Positions 9,774 to 21,496 of a DNA stretch of 64,000 nt are shown here, one piece after another; the first letter of the stretch is position 1; each line of letters begins with the position of its first letter. Made by a program: the position numbers and the translations under genes. Source of the DNA: Acorus gramineus (lineage: Eukaryota > Streptophyta > Magnoliopsida > Acorales > Acoraceae); the NCBI GenBank assembly GCA_030737835.1, contig JAUJYN010000022.1, positions 2,634,712-2,698,711 of the forward strand, read 5' to 3'. The notes beneath the pieces were generated by a model, which was not told the DNA's origin, ran no database searches, and saw only the letters and a list, made by a program, of their open reading frames with translations.

Positions 9774-11948
9774 CCAACAGCCTAGTCAGTCCCAAGAGCC
9801 TATGTCACCTATTGAGGGGTGAGGGTGAGGGTATGGTGGGCCGGCGATGTGGCGACCCACTGGATTGTGTAAGGATGATTATCAACCTATTAAGTCCCAA
9901 CATCCTTTGTCACCTATTGAGGGGTGAGGGTGAGGGTGAGGGTGTGGTGGTTCGGCGATGTAACGAACCCCCGGATTTTGTGTTATTTATGCCACTTTGA
10001 GGCTAGTAACTTGATTAAATGTGGTTAATATAAACTGTATGCATGGGTTGTGCTATTCACTGAGCGTGTGGCTCACCCCTCGCATAATTATTTTCTTCAG
10101 TGATTACCGAGGCGGACCTGAAGGAGGAGCTTCCGGAGCGATGATAAGCGTATTATTTGCACATTTAATCCCCTTAATTTAGTTTTCTATTTCCTAATTT
10201 TATGTGTAATAATGACTAATATTCAGAATTTATTTGTTATTGCAGGTAATTGAGATAAATGATGATTATCAATGCAAAATATTCTATAAAGCATTTAAAG
10301 ATATGAAGGAGAATCAAGAGGATTCTTGAAGATCCAAAATTATGCTAGATAAAGATTTGGTGAAGAGAGAATCAAAAATCAAAATCCAATCAAATATTCT
10401 TCAAATCAATGTTAAAACCGTCCCACTATTTTGACCATAACTTTTGTCTCAAATATCGTATTTTGGCCCAAAATATGGCATTGAAAAGATATTTTCAAGA
10501 TCTACAAATCAATGTTTCATGAATATTTTGCAATTCCACCTTATTAGGGGTCAAAAATTCATCCGAAGATTCTGCAGAAAATTAATGACGGGAATGAAAG
10601 ATTTTACCTGCTAAAATTGTCAAATATTCATATGAGGAAGGTTGATGGCCAATCTTAACCATCCAATTCATTGCAAATCAATGGTCAAGATTCAAGGCTG
10701 GAGGCTATAAAAGGAACACATATGAAGCCAAGAAGGAAGGAATCAAAGAAGGAGGCAAAGGGACAACCAAAGGAGAAGAAAGATTCAAGAGTTTTGCTTT
10801 GTTTTTGTTTTTCTTTTCATCTCATATCTTCGGATGTTTGTATATATTTAGATCTGAATTTTAATATTACTTTAGTATTTTTATTTTCAAGAATTTTTCA
10901 ATAATATGATGTCTTTTATTTTTTATTTTTTTATTTAGTTTGATCATGTTTTCTAGTAGCTAAATCTTCAACTAGGGTTGAAGATGAAACCATGCAATGC
11001 TAGTTTAGGATTTTATATTTAGATCTGAATTCTCCATATTGTTTGCTTTATTGAATATCAATCTCTCCTTCAATTCTCTTTTGAAACCTTTCATGTGAAT
11101 TTCTTATTACCTTCTTCAAAAATCTCTTGTATTTGATTTGATAAAATATGCTTTGATTAGGTTCTCTGATATTTTATGCTCTTCTTAACAAGTTGAATAT
11201 TGAGTTGGTAGATTTTATAAAGGGAAGGGAGATAGATCATTTTATGAAATAATTAATATGATTTTAAATATTTAATTTCCGATTGGTATTTGACTAACGT
11301 CAATATTGATTGAGTTATATGGTGGAGTTTCACATTTGAATATAACCCCTAAATTGGTATTGCATGGTGGATTCTAAAACCCTAGTTATCTTTTTATATT
11401 AATATTCATTTTTTTTAAAAAATAAAAATAAAAAAATAAACCTTCATCAATCTTCCTGTCTAATTCGATTAGGTAAATCAATTAATAATTTAATTTGAAC
11501 AATCTCTGTGGGATCGACCCGTATTTGCTAGATCTATACTTCTGTAATGATCCGTGCACTTGCGGTAATTAATAACAACTTTAATAATCAATCAAGCGAC
11601 TACACCAGTAGCGGAGTAGCGCCACGTCCCTCGAGTTTTGAGGCCATCAGCATCCTTCTCTTGTTGTATGTATATATTTATGTGCTTGGGCACCTAGTAT
11701 GGATTGTATTTGGATGTATTGTGGATATATTGGCTCTCACAGGACATATGATTATGTATCGAGTCTGTAGTATGTTTTGATTACAGATTCAGTCTTTTAG
11801 CTTCCCATTTGGTGTATATATCATGTTAGCCCTGTTTTATCTGTGTTGTCATTTTAGCTGTTGTTTATGGTATATTATTGATCTCCTGTTTACTGATATC
11901 ATATATACACTTGCCGCGTCCCGGGGACGGCCGCCCTGGGGCATGACA
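9774..11948 (+). repeat. Family A LTR, downstream part, interrupted by A1 and an Athila-like LTR
   Basis: Starts with AACAGCCTAGTCAGTCCC, an interior LTR sequence, and runs to the LTR end GGGGCATGACA at 11948 (GCGTGACA in other copies). Two quadruplex-prone runs lie at 9816-9840 and 9921-9942. The hairpin TGAGCGTGTGGCTCA lies near 10058. No primer site follows the end, so this is the right end of a solo LTR or a 3' LTR. Its upstream part is beyond the left edge. Confidence 0.85.
10142..11594 (+). mobile_element. Athila/Tat-type solo LTR (1453 bp)
   Basis: Begins TGATAAGCG and ends AATCAATCA, flanked by the 5-bp target duplication AGCGA (10137-10141 and 11595-11599). The interrupted host LTR reads on correctly across it. 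Near the end it contains CTGTGGGATCGACCC and CCGTGCACTTGCGG, motifs I associate with Athila-group LTR ends. AT-rich; no internal region or pol. The short frame at 10671-10904 is not credible as a gene. Confidence 0.82.
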
Positions 11949-12081
11949 AAGCGCACGTTGGAAAGCGCACCAAGGATATTGAGATTGTTTTCAACGTTAT
12001 ACATGGCTAAGCATTTGTGACATTCGAGAATGTATTTATGTTTCTAATGGCGATGAAAGACACATCAAATTCGTGAATATG
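11949..12081. other. Short non-LTR spacer, possibly unique host DNA
   Basis: 133 bp between two LTR ends that I cannot match to any repeat in the window. It holds a direct repeat AAGCGCAC and no convincing frame. This may be the only single-copy sequence here, or a scrap of another repeat. Confidence 0.5.
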
Positions 12082-12345
12082 TGTTATATATGTGTCACTT
12101 TTAGCCTGCTGGTAACCGTTGGAGCGTTCTGGCAGTTTTTCATTTTTTTTCGATTTTCGATCGGAACCGCTAATTTTTGGACTGTTAGCTATCGTCCTGA
12201 GTTAGAGGACTCCGATTGGAAATCTAACTGCATATTTGGTGTCCTGGTGCCATTTTAGGCCTCTCACGAAAATTTCGTTGAATTCCGGTAACGTTTATGA
12301 AATTTCACAGTTCCGGGGCGTATCCGGGTATTTTAAGTCGCTTAC

Positions 12346-12353
12346 TATATAAG
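12346..12353 (+). promoter_or_regulatory. TATA-like box of the A2 5' LTR
   Basis: TATATAAG about 265 bp into the LTR, at the same relative place as TATATAAA in both A1 LTRs (3120-3127 and 9502-9509, minus). Transcription from here would leave most of the LTR as 5' leader. Confidence 0.55.
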
Positions 12354-13400
12354 AGGTGAGCTAAAAATATCTGGCACTATTCATCATCTCCTACCTTGAG
12401 CCCTCTGTCTCCTCTCCTCCGTTTTTCTTGCTTTTGAGGCCCTTAGACCCCTCAAAGCTTAAAACCCAAAACCTAGGAAGTGTAGATCGGGTCCCGATCT
12501 ACACCCCGGTGGTTTCAAATCCCAATTCCGGCGAGATTTGCCCCTCCGTCCGCCCTCTCTTCGTCCCTGATTTGAGCCATCTCGGTGGTGGAGGTAGATC
12601 CGGGCGTTGGAAACCTTTTGGGAGAGGTTTCGGTGCGCGGAGAGCAACCGGATTTCCTTTCCTCCCCTTGGTAAGCCTCTTTTTCCTCTCTTTCTTGCTT
12701 AGATGTATGCTAGGAGGGTGGAAATGGGGTTGGGAGGAGGTTGGCGGCGGTGGGTGGCCGCCGGAGGGCTGTGGGAGGCGGTCGGAGGCTGTGGTGGTGG
12801 TCGGAGGTGGGTGGTAGAGGAGCTCGGGCTGGCAGGCGTGCAGCTCGGTTTCCCATCTAAGGCATCCTGATACCATGTTTTCATGCTAGGAAAGCTTCGA
12901 CCTACGCATGTTTCCCATTTAGTTTAATTTATTTAAATCAAATGCGAGCTTATGGTTATCAGCATGCCTTAGATAATATTATAACCTCGTGGTTATAATA
13001 TGTGTCTCCCCGCATCTTAGTTATGCGCCCTGGAGAAATTATGAAGAATTCATGACATTTGTAGAGTTGCAATCGGTGTCGGCGGATCCAAGAGGATCGT
13101 ATTCGTGTGGGTAGGCTGTTCTCTTCCCTTTGTTGGATCCGTGTAGGGACTCCTCAGCGTTAGACAGGCTGTCCTGATAGAGGGCTCCCATCTGTAGGTA
13201 CCTCCGATGCGTCGGACTGTGCTGATCGTGGGAGTAGACCAGGCAAGCTACGAAGTGGAGGAGAGGCTATCGGTGGACCAAGGGTGATTAACAGCCTAGT
13301 CAGTCCCAAAAGACCATGTCAGTAGTTTGAGGGTGAGGGTGAGGGTGGGGTGGGTTGGCGATGTAGCGACCCACTAGATTGTGTAGTTATTGCCACTTAG

Positions 13401-15753
13401 TGTAACGTCTCTGTATTTTTAGCCTTATATATTATTTTAAATATATAATGGAAATTTTAATTGAAATTTAATTATTTCATTTTTTTGTTTTGGCGGTAGG
13501 CCCAAATGGGTCCAATTTGATTTATAATTATAATAATTATAAATTGATGTTGAAATATTTATTTTATATTTTTTTGGAGATCTTTATAGTCTCAAGATAT
13601 TTTGGTTGAAATTTGGTGAGATTCGGAGTTAGGGAAATTAGGTTTTTAGGATTTTGTGTTAAGTTATTGGGCCCAGGGATCTAGTTGCGAATCCAGAATA
13701 TCTTTTAATAGGCTTCAGGGATCCGTTTGTAAATCGGATAGGGATCTGTCTGTAAATCGGATAAGGACCTAGTTGTAAACCCGTAATACTTGAGGGGTCG
13801 TTTTGTAATTTGGTAAAAACCCTTTTATATATAACACATTTTGGGTTAGGGTTTGCATCAGAATTCTCATGGGACAAGAAAGGTGGTGATGACCTAACTC
13901 TACCCGTCGAGCACTACAAGGTGATAAATCTTTCTCTTTTGATTTTTATTGTTTAGTGTTTCAATTTAGTTTGGTTAGGAGATGATTGTGTCAATCTATT
14001 ATTTGGGAAAGAATATTGATGGGTTAGGGTTTGATTGATTTTAAATAGATGATGTTTTTATTAGATTTCAATGGATCTTGAAGGATTTCTTAAGATCAAA
14101 CTAGATTTATTGGTTTTGGGATTTAAGGGTTATTTTCGGGTGGATTGAATACCTGATCATTAAATCGTGTTTTTGACTATGATAGAGTCGTTTCTGGGAA
14201 AATTGTATTTCACAAACAGAAATAGGTTTCGAAAAGATCTTTCCAACGAATCTTGAATCGTCTGATTTGGAGTTACGGGTAGAAAGTTATGATTTTTCAA
14301 AGATTTCTGTGCAGTTTCTTATAATTCAAATATTTAGCTTCATGATCAAGTTTGATGAATTTTAGAGATTAAAGGGATCCCAAATGGATGTTTAATGAGT
14401 ATAATTTGATTTGTGGGTTTTGATGATTTTATTGATCTTGGTGACTCAATTTGGATCTTAAATCAATTAATTTGGTTTAGTGGGATCAATGAATATTAAT
14501 TGGATATTTTTGTTATTTGGATGTAAATTGATTGGATTGATTTATTTGAATCATTGGAGTTGTAGTGGATTATTTGTCTAAATATTTTATTCGAGGATTG
14601 ATCGATTATGTGGGCCTTATGAAATAAATGGATATTGATTATCGGATCATTGTGAGATATGAACATTTTAATATTTATTTGGAGTTGGGATTTTTGTTAG
14701 GCCTTTAAGGTGAGTTGCGGATTGTAGGTCTATTTGGTACGGGCTCTTGGGATTATTGGGCTGAGTGTTGTTGTAAGTTGTTGTCAGTTGTTTGTCATGA
14801 TTGAATGATTTTCTTATTTATTGATTTCATAATTGTTATGCTAGGTTATCCACGTGCGAGTGTATAGCGTTTATGCATGTGCATCGATTTGTATTGCGTG
14901 GACTGGAGGTGAGTGGACTTGAGTTTCATATGTAGTTTCAAAAGAATATATTATGTATTCATGCTAGGACCATCTATTTTGTGGAATATAACTGCTAGTT
15001 TCGAAATAAAAATATGAGCATGCCTTTTATTGAGATATTTATCATGAAATGATTGGTGTGTTGAGATTTTTGCATGCTCTATTCTTTTGTGAATTTTGAA
15101 GATATGATAGGTTATCAATGCATCCATTCCGTCTAGGTGGCTCAGTCTTGGTGGCCAACGTCTAGGTGGGCGTACGTCTACGTGGCCAGGTCCGAGAACG
15201 TAGGACCCAAGTCTTTGTGGCTATGTCTACGTGGCCATGCCCATGAAAGGCCCCGCGAGCTAGGTGCTGCGAAGACGGACATGCGTGTTCGTGGTGTTGC
15301 ATGCATCATGTTGGATAGGATTTGTGTGCGTGTGTATATATATATTATTGCATGTCTTGGTGGCCTTGTTGTATATTTATTTTCTTGATATATTACATGT
15401 CTGTGTAGACATATTACGATATTGATATTTTGAATATAAATGTACTAACGGGATGATGATGGTCCATTCACTGAGCGTGTTGTAGCTCACCCCTCTCTTC
15501 CCAACCTTTCAGATTAGCTGTTGATGGTTGTCGATCTCGTTAAGGCGTTGGAGGTTGAAGCTCGTATTTTATTTCCGGAGCACTAGACTTGTGTAAAAGG
15601 TGTCGATCATTTCTTTGGCATGTAGAGGACCCATATGTATGATAGTGTGGACATATAAATTTAGTTGTTCCTGATGTATGTTAAAAGGTGTTGGATTTTA
15701 GCCTTGACATATATGTATAATTATGGTGATGTATTCGTATGTTCTCTGGATGA

Positions 15754-15794
<41 letters not shown>

Positions 15795-15872
15795 CTCTGA
15801 GATTCGAGGAATTTAGTTAACGCACCCGGATTTCACGCTTCAAAATGGGGCTGTGGATTTGGGGGCGTTACA
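13401..15872 (+). mobile_element. Family C-like solo LTR (2472 bp)
   Basis: TGTAACGTC...GGGGCGTTACA with target duplication CTTAG (13396-13400 and 15873-15877). The sister A LTR keeps the empty site GCCACTTAGAGG at about 23451. It is a diverged relative of the C LTRs: it shares the GTCTAGGTGGCT repeats (15131-15234), a donor-like GAG|GTGAGT near 14906, the TGAGC...GCTCA hairpin and CCTTTCAG|ATTAGCTG near 15510. Short frames inside (for example 15137-15388) are not genes. Confidence 0.93.
15758..15791. repeat. (AT)n microsatellite
   Basis: 34 bp of uninterrupted AT dinucleotide near the end of the nested C-like LTR. Confidence 0.95.
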
Positions 15873-16376
15873 CTTAGAGGCTGTAAATTGTTTAAGGTTG
15901 ATATGAATTGTGATGCATGGGTTGTGCTATTCACTGAGCGTGTGGCTCACCCCTCGTATATATTTTTCTCCAATTATATCTGAGTCGGATCTGAAGGAGG
16001 AGCTCCCCGAGGCGCATCAACAGTAGCGGAGCAGCATCACGCTCTGAGTGTGAGAGGCCATTCAGCATCCCCCTTTGATTGTATGTATTGTATTCCGTGC
16101 TTGGGCACTCGTTTGTATTATATTTGGATGTCGTTGTATATATTGGCTCTCACAAGACAGTTGATTATGTATCGGGTCTGTAATATGTCTTTTGAATTAC
16201 AGACTCAGTCTTTTAGCTTCCGCTATTTGTGTATATATTATGTCAGCCTCATTGTTGTCTGTGTTGTCATTTTTGATGTTGTTTAGAGTATGTTATTGAC
16301 CTCCTGTATAGACTGCTGATATCATATATACCATTGCCGCGTCTCGGGGACGGCCGCCCTGGGGCGTGACAAAAGT

Positions 16377-16389
16377 TGGTATCAGAGCC
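16377..16389 (+). other. Primer binding site of A2
   Basis: TGGTATCAGAGCC, complementary to initiator-methionine tRNA, five bases after the LTR end at 16371. Confidence 0.93.
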
Positions 16390-16493
16390 TGGTCCTGTCA
16401 GAGCCAATTGTTTTTTTTCTCTCGTAGAGATGAGTCCTAGGATTTCTATATGAGTATTCTGATCCTAGTGTCTGATTTTCTTAGGTTGCTGAT

Positions 16494-17745
16494 ATGCCTC
16501 CTCGCAGAGGAATGCGTGGACGTGGTCCCTCTCGGCCTTTGGAGGTTCCCGGACCTACCAGAGGTGAGGATGCTACTGGAGAGTCCTCGGCTGTGGGGCC
16601 AGGATTGGCGCAGGAGCCTCCTGCATGGGAGCGTGCTTACGCTCGGATAGCAGATCTGGTGGAGACTCAGACGAGAGCCAGACGAGGGCGTTAGCTGAGC
16701 AGGCTCGAGAGATTCAGGAGCTGAGGGCGGCCCGCGAGGCAGTACCATTGGTCCCCTTGGTGGCAGATCCACCAGTGGTGCCCGATGTACCCCTGTCCCC
16801 GTGGTGATTCCAGTGGTGGGAGTTCAGGATCCCCTGGAGAGGGAGGTGGAGCTAGAGGCTGCAGCGCGAGTGCATCAGAGTGGCCTCACTGCCTTTCTGA
16901 AGCTCCACCCTCCCGAGTTCCATGGACAGACGGCGGACCCCCTTGCCCCTGAGCGATGGTTGATGGAGGTGGACAAGATCTTCTCGACCATGCACTGCAG
17001 ATTGCCAGCGTCTCCCTGGCCACCTTCATGCTGAAGGGTAGCGCCACAGACTGTGGGCTACCCGATCGGTGGACATTCCCGAGGGAGTGGAGCGACTTTT
17101 ATGGGCGGGGTTCCGGAGGTATTTCCTGGAGGAGTACTTCCCGTTTTCGACGCGCCAGATCGTGATGCGGGAGTTTGAGCAGCTGACGCAGGGCTCCATG
17201 TCAGTCGCGGACTACTCCACACGCTTTACGAGGCTTTCCAGGTTCGCCCCAGCCTTGGTGATGGATGAGGAGACGCGGTGTCGTCGATTCGAGATGGGTC
17301 TCATCAGCACCATTCGGGTGCATGTCTCTTCTCAGGCGTTCACGAGGTACTCGGACTTGGTGTCTCGGGCGAAGACAGTCGAGCGAGACCTCGGGGCCTC
17401 CATGGGGGTTCCAACCCTTCTGCAGGCCAGAGACCTCCCAGGAGCTAGGACCAGGGACAGCGCAAGAAGAAGCGGCCCCGCTTTGATCAGACAGCGGCTG
17501 CCGCTACTCCAGTTGATGTGGTGCCAGTGCGAGGTCCAGCACCCATTGCGGCAGTACCAGTCCAGTCCAGGCGACCAGAGACGCGGCGCTGTTACCATTG
17601 TCAGCGCATCGGGCATATTTTATATAATTGCCCTGATGCTGGCCGACCCCGCGTGCTGCCTCCGCAGCAGCAGCAGCAGCCTCAGCGCCAGCAGCAGCAG
17701 CCTCAGCGTCAGCAGCAGCAGCCACAGGGTGGCCGTGTTGACTAG
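16494..17745 (+). pseudogene. gag: gag of A2, frameshifted
   Basis: Starts MPPRRGMRGR like the A1 gag. Pieces then lie in different frames. 16494-16694 is the N-terminus, broken by a small duplication around CAGACGAGAGCCAGACGAG. About 16625-16807 is the coiled-coil-like ALAEQAREIQEL part. 16801-17034 holds PPEFHG and PERW. 17069-17430 is the core (FSTRQIVMREFEQLTQG). 17518-17745 is the CCHC knuckle (CYHCQRIGHILYNC) and a Gln-rich tail of CAG repeats. At least four frame changes and a terminal TAG prevent a full product. The A1 gag is the better preserved relative. Confidence 0.9.
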
Positions 17746-17757
17746 AGGAGGCAGCCA

Positions 17758-18438
17758 GTGCAGCCTGCGAGGCGTGCCCCTGCTCCTCAGCCGCAGTTTG
17801 TTCAGGGCAGAGTTGCAGCACTTTCGGCCGAGGAGGCGCAGGCTTCGGGTAGCGTGGTCCGAGGTATTGTTCAGATCTCCCAGCTCCCTGCATATGTGTT
17901 ATTTGATTCCGGAGCCACGCACTCGTTCGTGTCTCCCGCTTTCGCGAGACGGATGGGCGTGGCGTCCGCCCCTCTTGATGTTATCCTGGAGATATCATTG
18001 CCCGTCGGAGACCGTATTCTCCTCCGTTCTATGTACTGAGGGTGTACCGTGGTGATTGCGGAGCATGAGTTTCCAGTGGAGTTGGTAGAACTCGCCATGA
18101 CGGACTTCGATGCCATCCTGGGAATGGATTGGCTTTCAGCTAGTCACGCCAGCATCGACTGTTTTGCCAAGTCGGTGTCTTTCCACCTTCCGGGTCGGAG
18201 GTCCTTCCAGTTCGTGGGCGATCGTGACGTAGCCCCTTTGGGGTTCGTGTCGTCCATCCAGGCGTGGAGACTCCTTCAGGGAGGATGCGAGGGCTTTCTG
18301 GCGTATATTGCTGAGGAGGACGCACCGCTGCGGGCAGATATCAGTCAGACTCCGGTCGTGGCAGAGTATCCCGAGGTTTTCCCCGATGATCTTCCGGGAT
18401 TACCGTCGGATCGCGCGATCGAGTTTGAGATAATCTGA
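17758..18438 (+). pseudogene. pol: Protease region of A2
   Basis: Aspartic protease domain with catalytic FDSGATHSF (near 17899-17925) and the downstream [16 protein letters not shown] motif. A TGA at 18037-18039 interrupts the frame where the homologous C element reads arginine, consistent with a CGA-to-TGA change. The frame is lost again at about 18432, just before the linker to reverse transcriptase (AELKVL...). Confidence 0.88.
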
Positions 18439-18476
18439 TTCTGGGGACCGAGCCGATTTCGAGAGCTCCGTACCGG

Positions 18477-19968
18477 ATGGCCCCAGCAGAGCTGAAGGTG
18501 CTCAAGGAGCAGTTGGAGGAGTTGCTGGAGAAGGGCTTCGCACGTCCGAGTGTTTCTCCGTGGGGAGCCCCTGTTCTGTTTGTGTGGAAGAAGGACGGTT
18601 CGCTGCGGCTTTGTATTGATTACAGGCAGCTGAACAAGCGGACCGTGAAGAACAAGTACCCCTTGCCACGGATTGACAATCTGTTTGACCAGCTCCAGGG
18701 AGCGCGTGTCTTTTCTAAGATCGATCTCCGTTCGGGCTACTATCAGCTGAAGATCCGGGAGTCAGACATTCTGAAGACGGCCTTTCGTACCCGTTATGGG
18801 CACTACGAGTTCAGAGTACTGCCGTTTGGGTTGACGAATGCGCCGGCGGCCTTCATGGATCTGATGAACCGGGTGTTTCGGCCCTTCCTCGACTCCTTCG
18901 TAGTAGTTTTCATCGATGATATCTTGGTGTACTCGAGGAGTCTTGAGGAGCACGCTCACCATCTCCGCACTGTCTTGGAGACTTTGGCCCGACATCAGCT
19001 GTTCGCCAAGTTCAGTAAGTGCGAGTTCTGGTTGGAGGGTATGGCCTTTCTGGGCCACGTGATTTCCGGCGAGGGCATATCTGTGGACCCGGACAAGACG
19101 CTCACCGTGTCGAATTGGCGTCGACCGTCGAACCCCACAGAGATTCAGAGCTTCCTGGGCTTGGCGGGTTATTGCTGGAGGTTTGTCGAGGGTTTCTCGA
19201 AGATAGATGTACCTCTTACCCGCCTCACTCGAAGGGATGTCCAGTTCGAGTGGTCCCCATCTTGCGAGGAGAGCTTCCAGGAGTTGAAGCGAAGGCTCAC
19301 CTCAACGCCAGTTCTTACCCTTCCGTCTGGGAGTGGTGTTCGCAGTTTACTCCGATGCATCGCGGTTGGGTGTGGGTTGCGTCCTGATGCAGCACGGTAA
19401 GATTGTGGCTTACGCGTCGCGTCAGTTGAAGCCCCATGAGCAGAATTACCCCACCCACGACTTAGAGTTGGCAGCGATCATCTTTGCGCTGAAGATGTGG
19501 AGGCACTACCTCTATGGTGAGGAGTTCGAGCTCTTTACTGATCACAAGAGCTTGACATATTTGCAGTCCCAGCCGGAGCTCAACATGCGTCAGAGACGTT
19601 GGGTCGAGTTCCTGAAGGACTATGATTGTGACATCGCTTACCATCCGGGTAAGGCGAATGTCGTGGCAGATGCTCTCAGCAGGCAGCCCTTGGGCATGGC
19701 CGCCCACATGGCTGTACGTCGTTGGAGGCTTCTGGAGGAGGCCGCTTGCTGGATCAGCGTTCGAGAGACTCCTGCGGGTGGCTTTTTGGCCAGGCTAGTG
19801 GTGCAGCCCGTTCTTCTCGACGAGATCCGCACGGCTCAGGGGCAGGATCCTCACTTTCTAGTCCTCTCTGAAGGCGTCGCCCGGGGCGAGCGTCCGGACT
19901 ACCAGATTCACGAGGACGGGATCCTGTGGTTCAGAGGCGAGTATGCATTCCTGACGACGCAGAGCTGA
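18477..19968 (+). pseudogene. pol: Reverse transcriptase and RNase H of A2
   Basis: 18477-19400 is a long RT frame with [47 protein letters not shown] and the catalytic FIDDILVYS box. It changes frame near 19335. 19333-19968 continues with RNase H ([40 protein letters not shown]), then breaks near 19960 in the integrase N-terminal region. The best Ty3/gypsy match is a Tekay/Del chromovirus. RT itself looks intact, but the polyprotein is not. Confidence 0.92.
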
Positions 19969-21237
19969 AGCAGAAGATCTTGGACGAGGCCCATCGTTCG
20001 AGGTACACAGTGCATCCTGGTGGCACGAAGATGTACAGGGGCCTTCGTCGTGGCTACTGGTGGCGCGGGATGAAGACGGATATTGCCCGTTTCGTTGCCG
20101 TTGCTTGGTATGCCAGCAGGTGAAGTCGGAGCATCAGCGTCCTGCGGGGAAGCTGCAGTCCATTGAGATTCCTCAGTGGAAGTGGGAGCAGATCACCATG
20201 GACTTCGTTTCGGGTTTGCCGAGGTCACGTTCGGGTCGCGATGCCATCTGGGTAATCGTCGACCGACTGACGAAGTCCGCTCATTTCCTCCCCATCCGAC
20301 TCACCGATTCTCTGGACACCCTGGCGCAGTTGTTTGTCTCCGAGATTGTTCGTCTCCATGGCACTCCCGTCAGCATCATTTCTGATCGAGACGCTCTTGG
20401 TACGAACCTCCACTTCAGTACAGCGTTTCATCCGCAGACGGACGGCCAGTCGGAGAGGACGATTCAGACCCTGGAGGACATGCTGCGAGCTTGCGTTCTC
20501 GATTTTGGCGGCAGTTGGGAGAGGCATCTTCCGTTGGTGGAGTTTGCCACCAACAACAGCTACCACTCGAGTATCAGGATGGCTCCATACGAGGCGCTCT
20601 ATGGCCGCAGCTGCAGGTCCCCCTTGTGTTGGGACGAGGTCGGAGAGCGCCAGTTGGAGGGACCAGAGATCATCCACCAGACCTCAGAGATGTCAAGACG
20701 ATTCGCAAGCGTATCCGAGTCGCTCAGAGCCGTCAGAAGAGCTACGCCGATCGTCGTCGCCGTGAGCTCGTATTCGAGGTTGGTGACCATGTCTTCCTGA
20801 AGGTGTCCCCGATGAAGGGCATCTTCCATTTCGGCGTGCGGGGCAAGCTGAGTCCGCGTTTCATTGGGCCGTTCCTCATCCTCGAGCGAGTTGGGGAGGT
20901 GGCCTATCGCATAGCTCTGCCCCCACATGTGGCTCAGGCCCATGACGTCTTCCATGTCTCGCAGCTGAGGCGTTACGTCTACGATCCTGCTCACGTCATT
21001 CCGTTCGAGCCGCTCGTCTTTGAGCCGGACTTGTCATTCGTGGAGCAGCCGATCGAAATCCTGGACCGTCGCGAGAAGAGGCTCCGCACCAAGACCGTTC
21101 AGTTGGTCAAGGTGCGATGGCAGCACTGTTCCATTGTCGAGGCCACTTGGAGCTCGAGGATGCCATGCGTGACGCGTATCCGCATCTTTTCCCTTCCTAG
21201 ATGTTTTTGTATTTATTTTGAGGACAAAATTTCCTAA
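19926..21237 (+). pseudogene. pol: Integrase and chromodomain of A2
   Basis: The zinc-binding part has EAHRS and VHPGG histidines, but the following cysteine pair is partly garbled by a frameshift near 20100. The core (20060-20800) shows the first Asp in TMDF, the second in SDRD, and the Glu in QSERT. About 13 residues after SDRD are missing compared with the C element. After another frame change, 20491-21237 carries the GPF-type module (FIGPFLILERVGEVAYR) and a C-terminal chromodomain-like stretch (LVKVRWQH...EATW) that in chromoviruses targets integration to chromatin marks. Confidence 0.9.
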
Positions 21238-21248
21238 GGGGGGAAGAA
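21236..21248 (+). other. Polypurine tract of A2
   Basis: AAGGGGGGAAGAA immediately before the 3' LTR start. Confidence 0.92.
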
Positions 21249-21496
21249 TGTTATATATGTGTCACTTTTTACCTTCTGGTCACCATTGGAGCATTCTGGC
21301 AGTTTTTCAACTTTTTCTTTTTTCGATCGAAACCGCTAAAATTTTGGACTTTTGGCTATCATCATGAGCTTAAGAACTCCGATTCAAAACCTAAGTGCAT
21401 ATTATGTGTCCTGGTGCCATTTCAATCCACTCACGAAAATTTCATCGAATTCTGGTAACGTTTCAGAATTTCACAGTTCCGAATCGTATCCGGGTT

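Larger units (their letters stand above)
12082..16371 (+). repeat. Family A 5' LTR of A2 (with nested solo LTR)
   Basis: TGTTATATATG...GGGGCGTGACA. Without the nested 2472-bp LTR and its 5-bp duplication it is about 1.81 kb, shorter than the 2.69-kb partner. The GC-rich block and the candidate microexon are deleted between about 12715 and 12865. The promoter half matches the A1 subtype. A quadruplex-prone run lies at 13331-13354. An 11-bp stem-loop pair lies at 16174-16206. Confidence 0.92.

Noticed and set aside
10671-10904. Small Lys-rich frame
   Set aside because: Lies wholly inside an Athila-like solo LTR.
15137-15388. 83-residue frame
   Set aside because: Generated by GTCTAGGTGGC repeats in a C-like LTR; not conserved in the other C LTRs.
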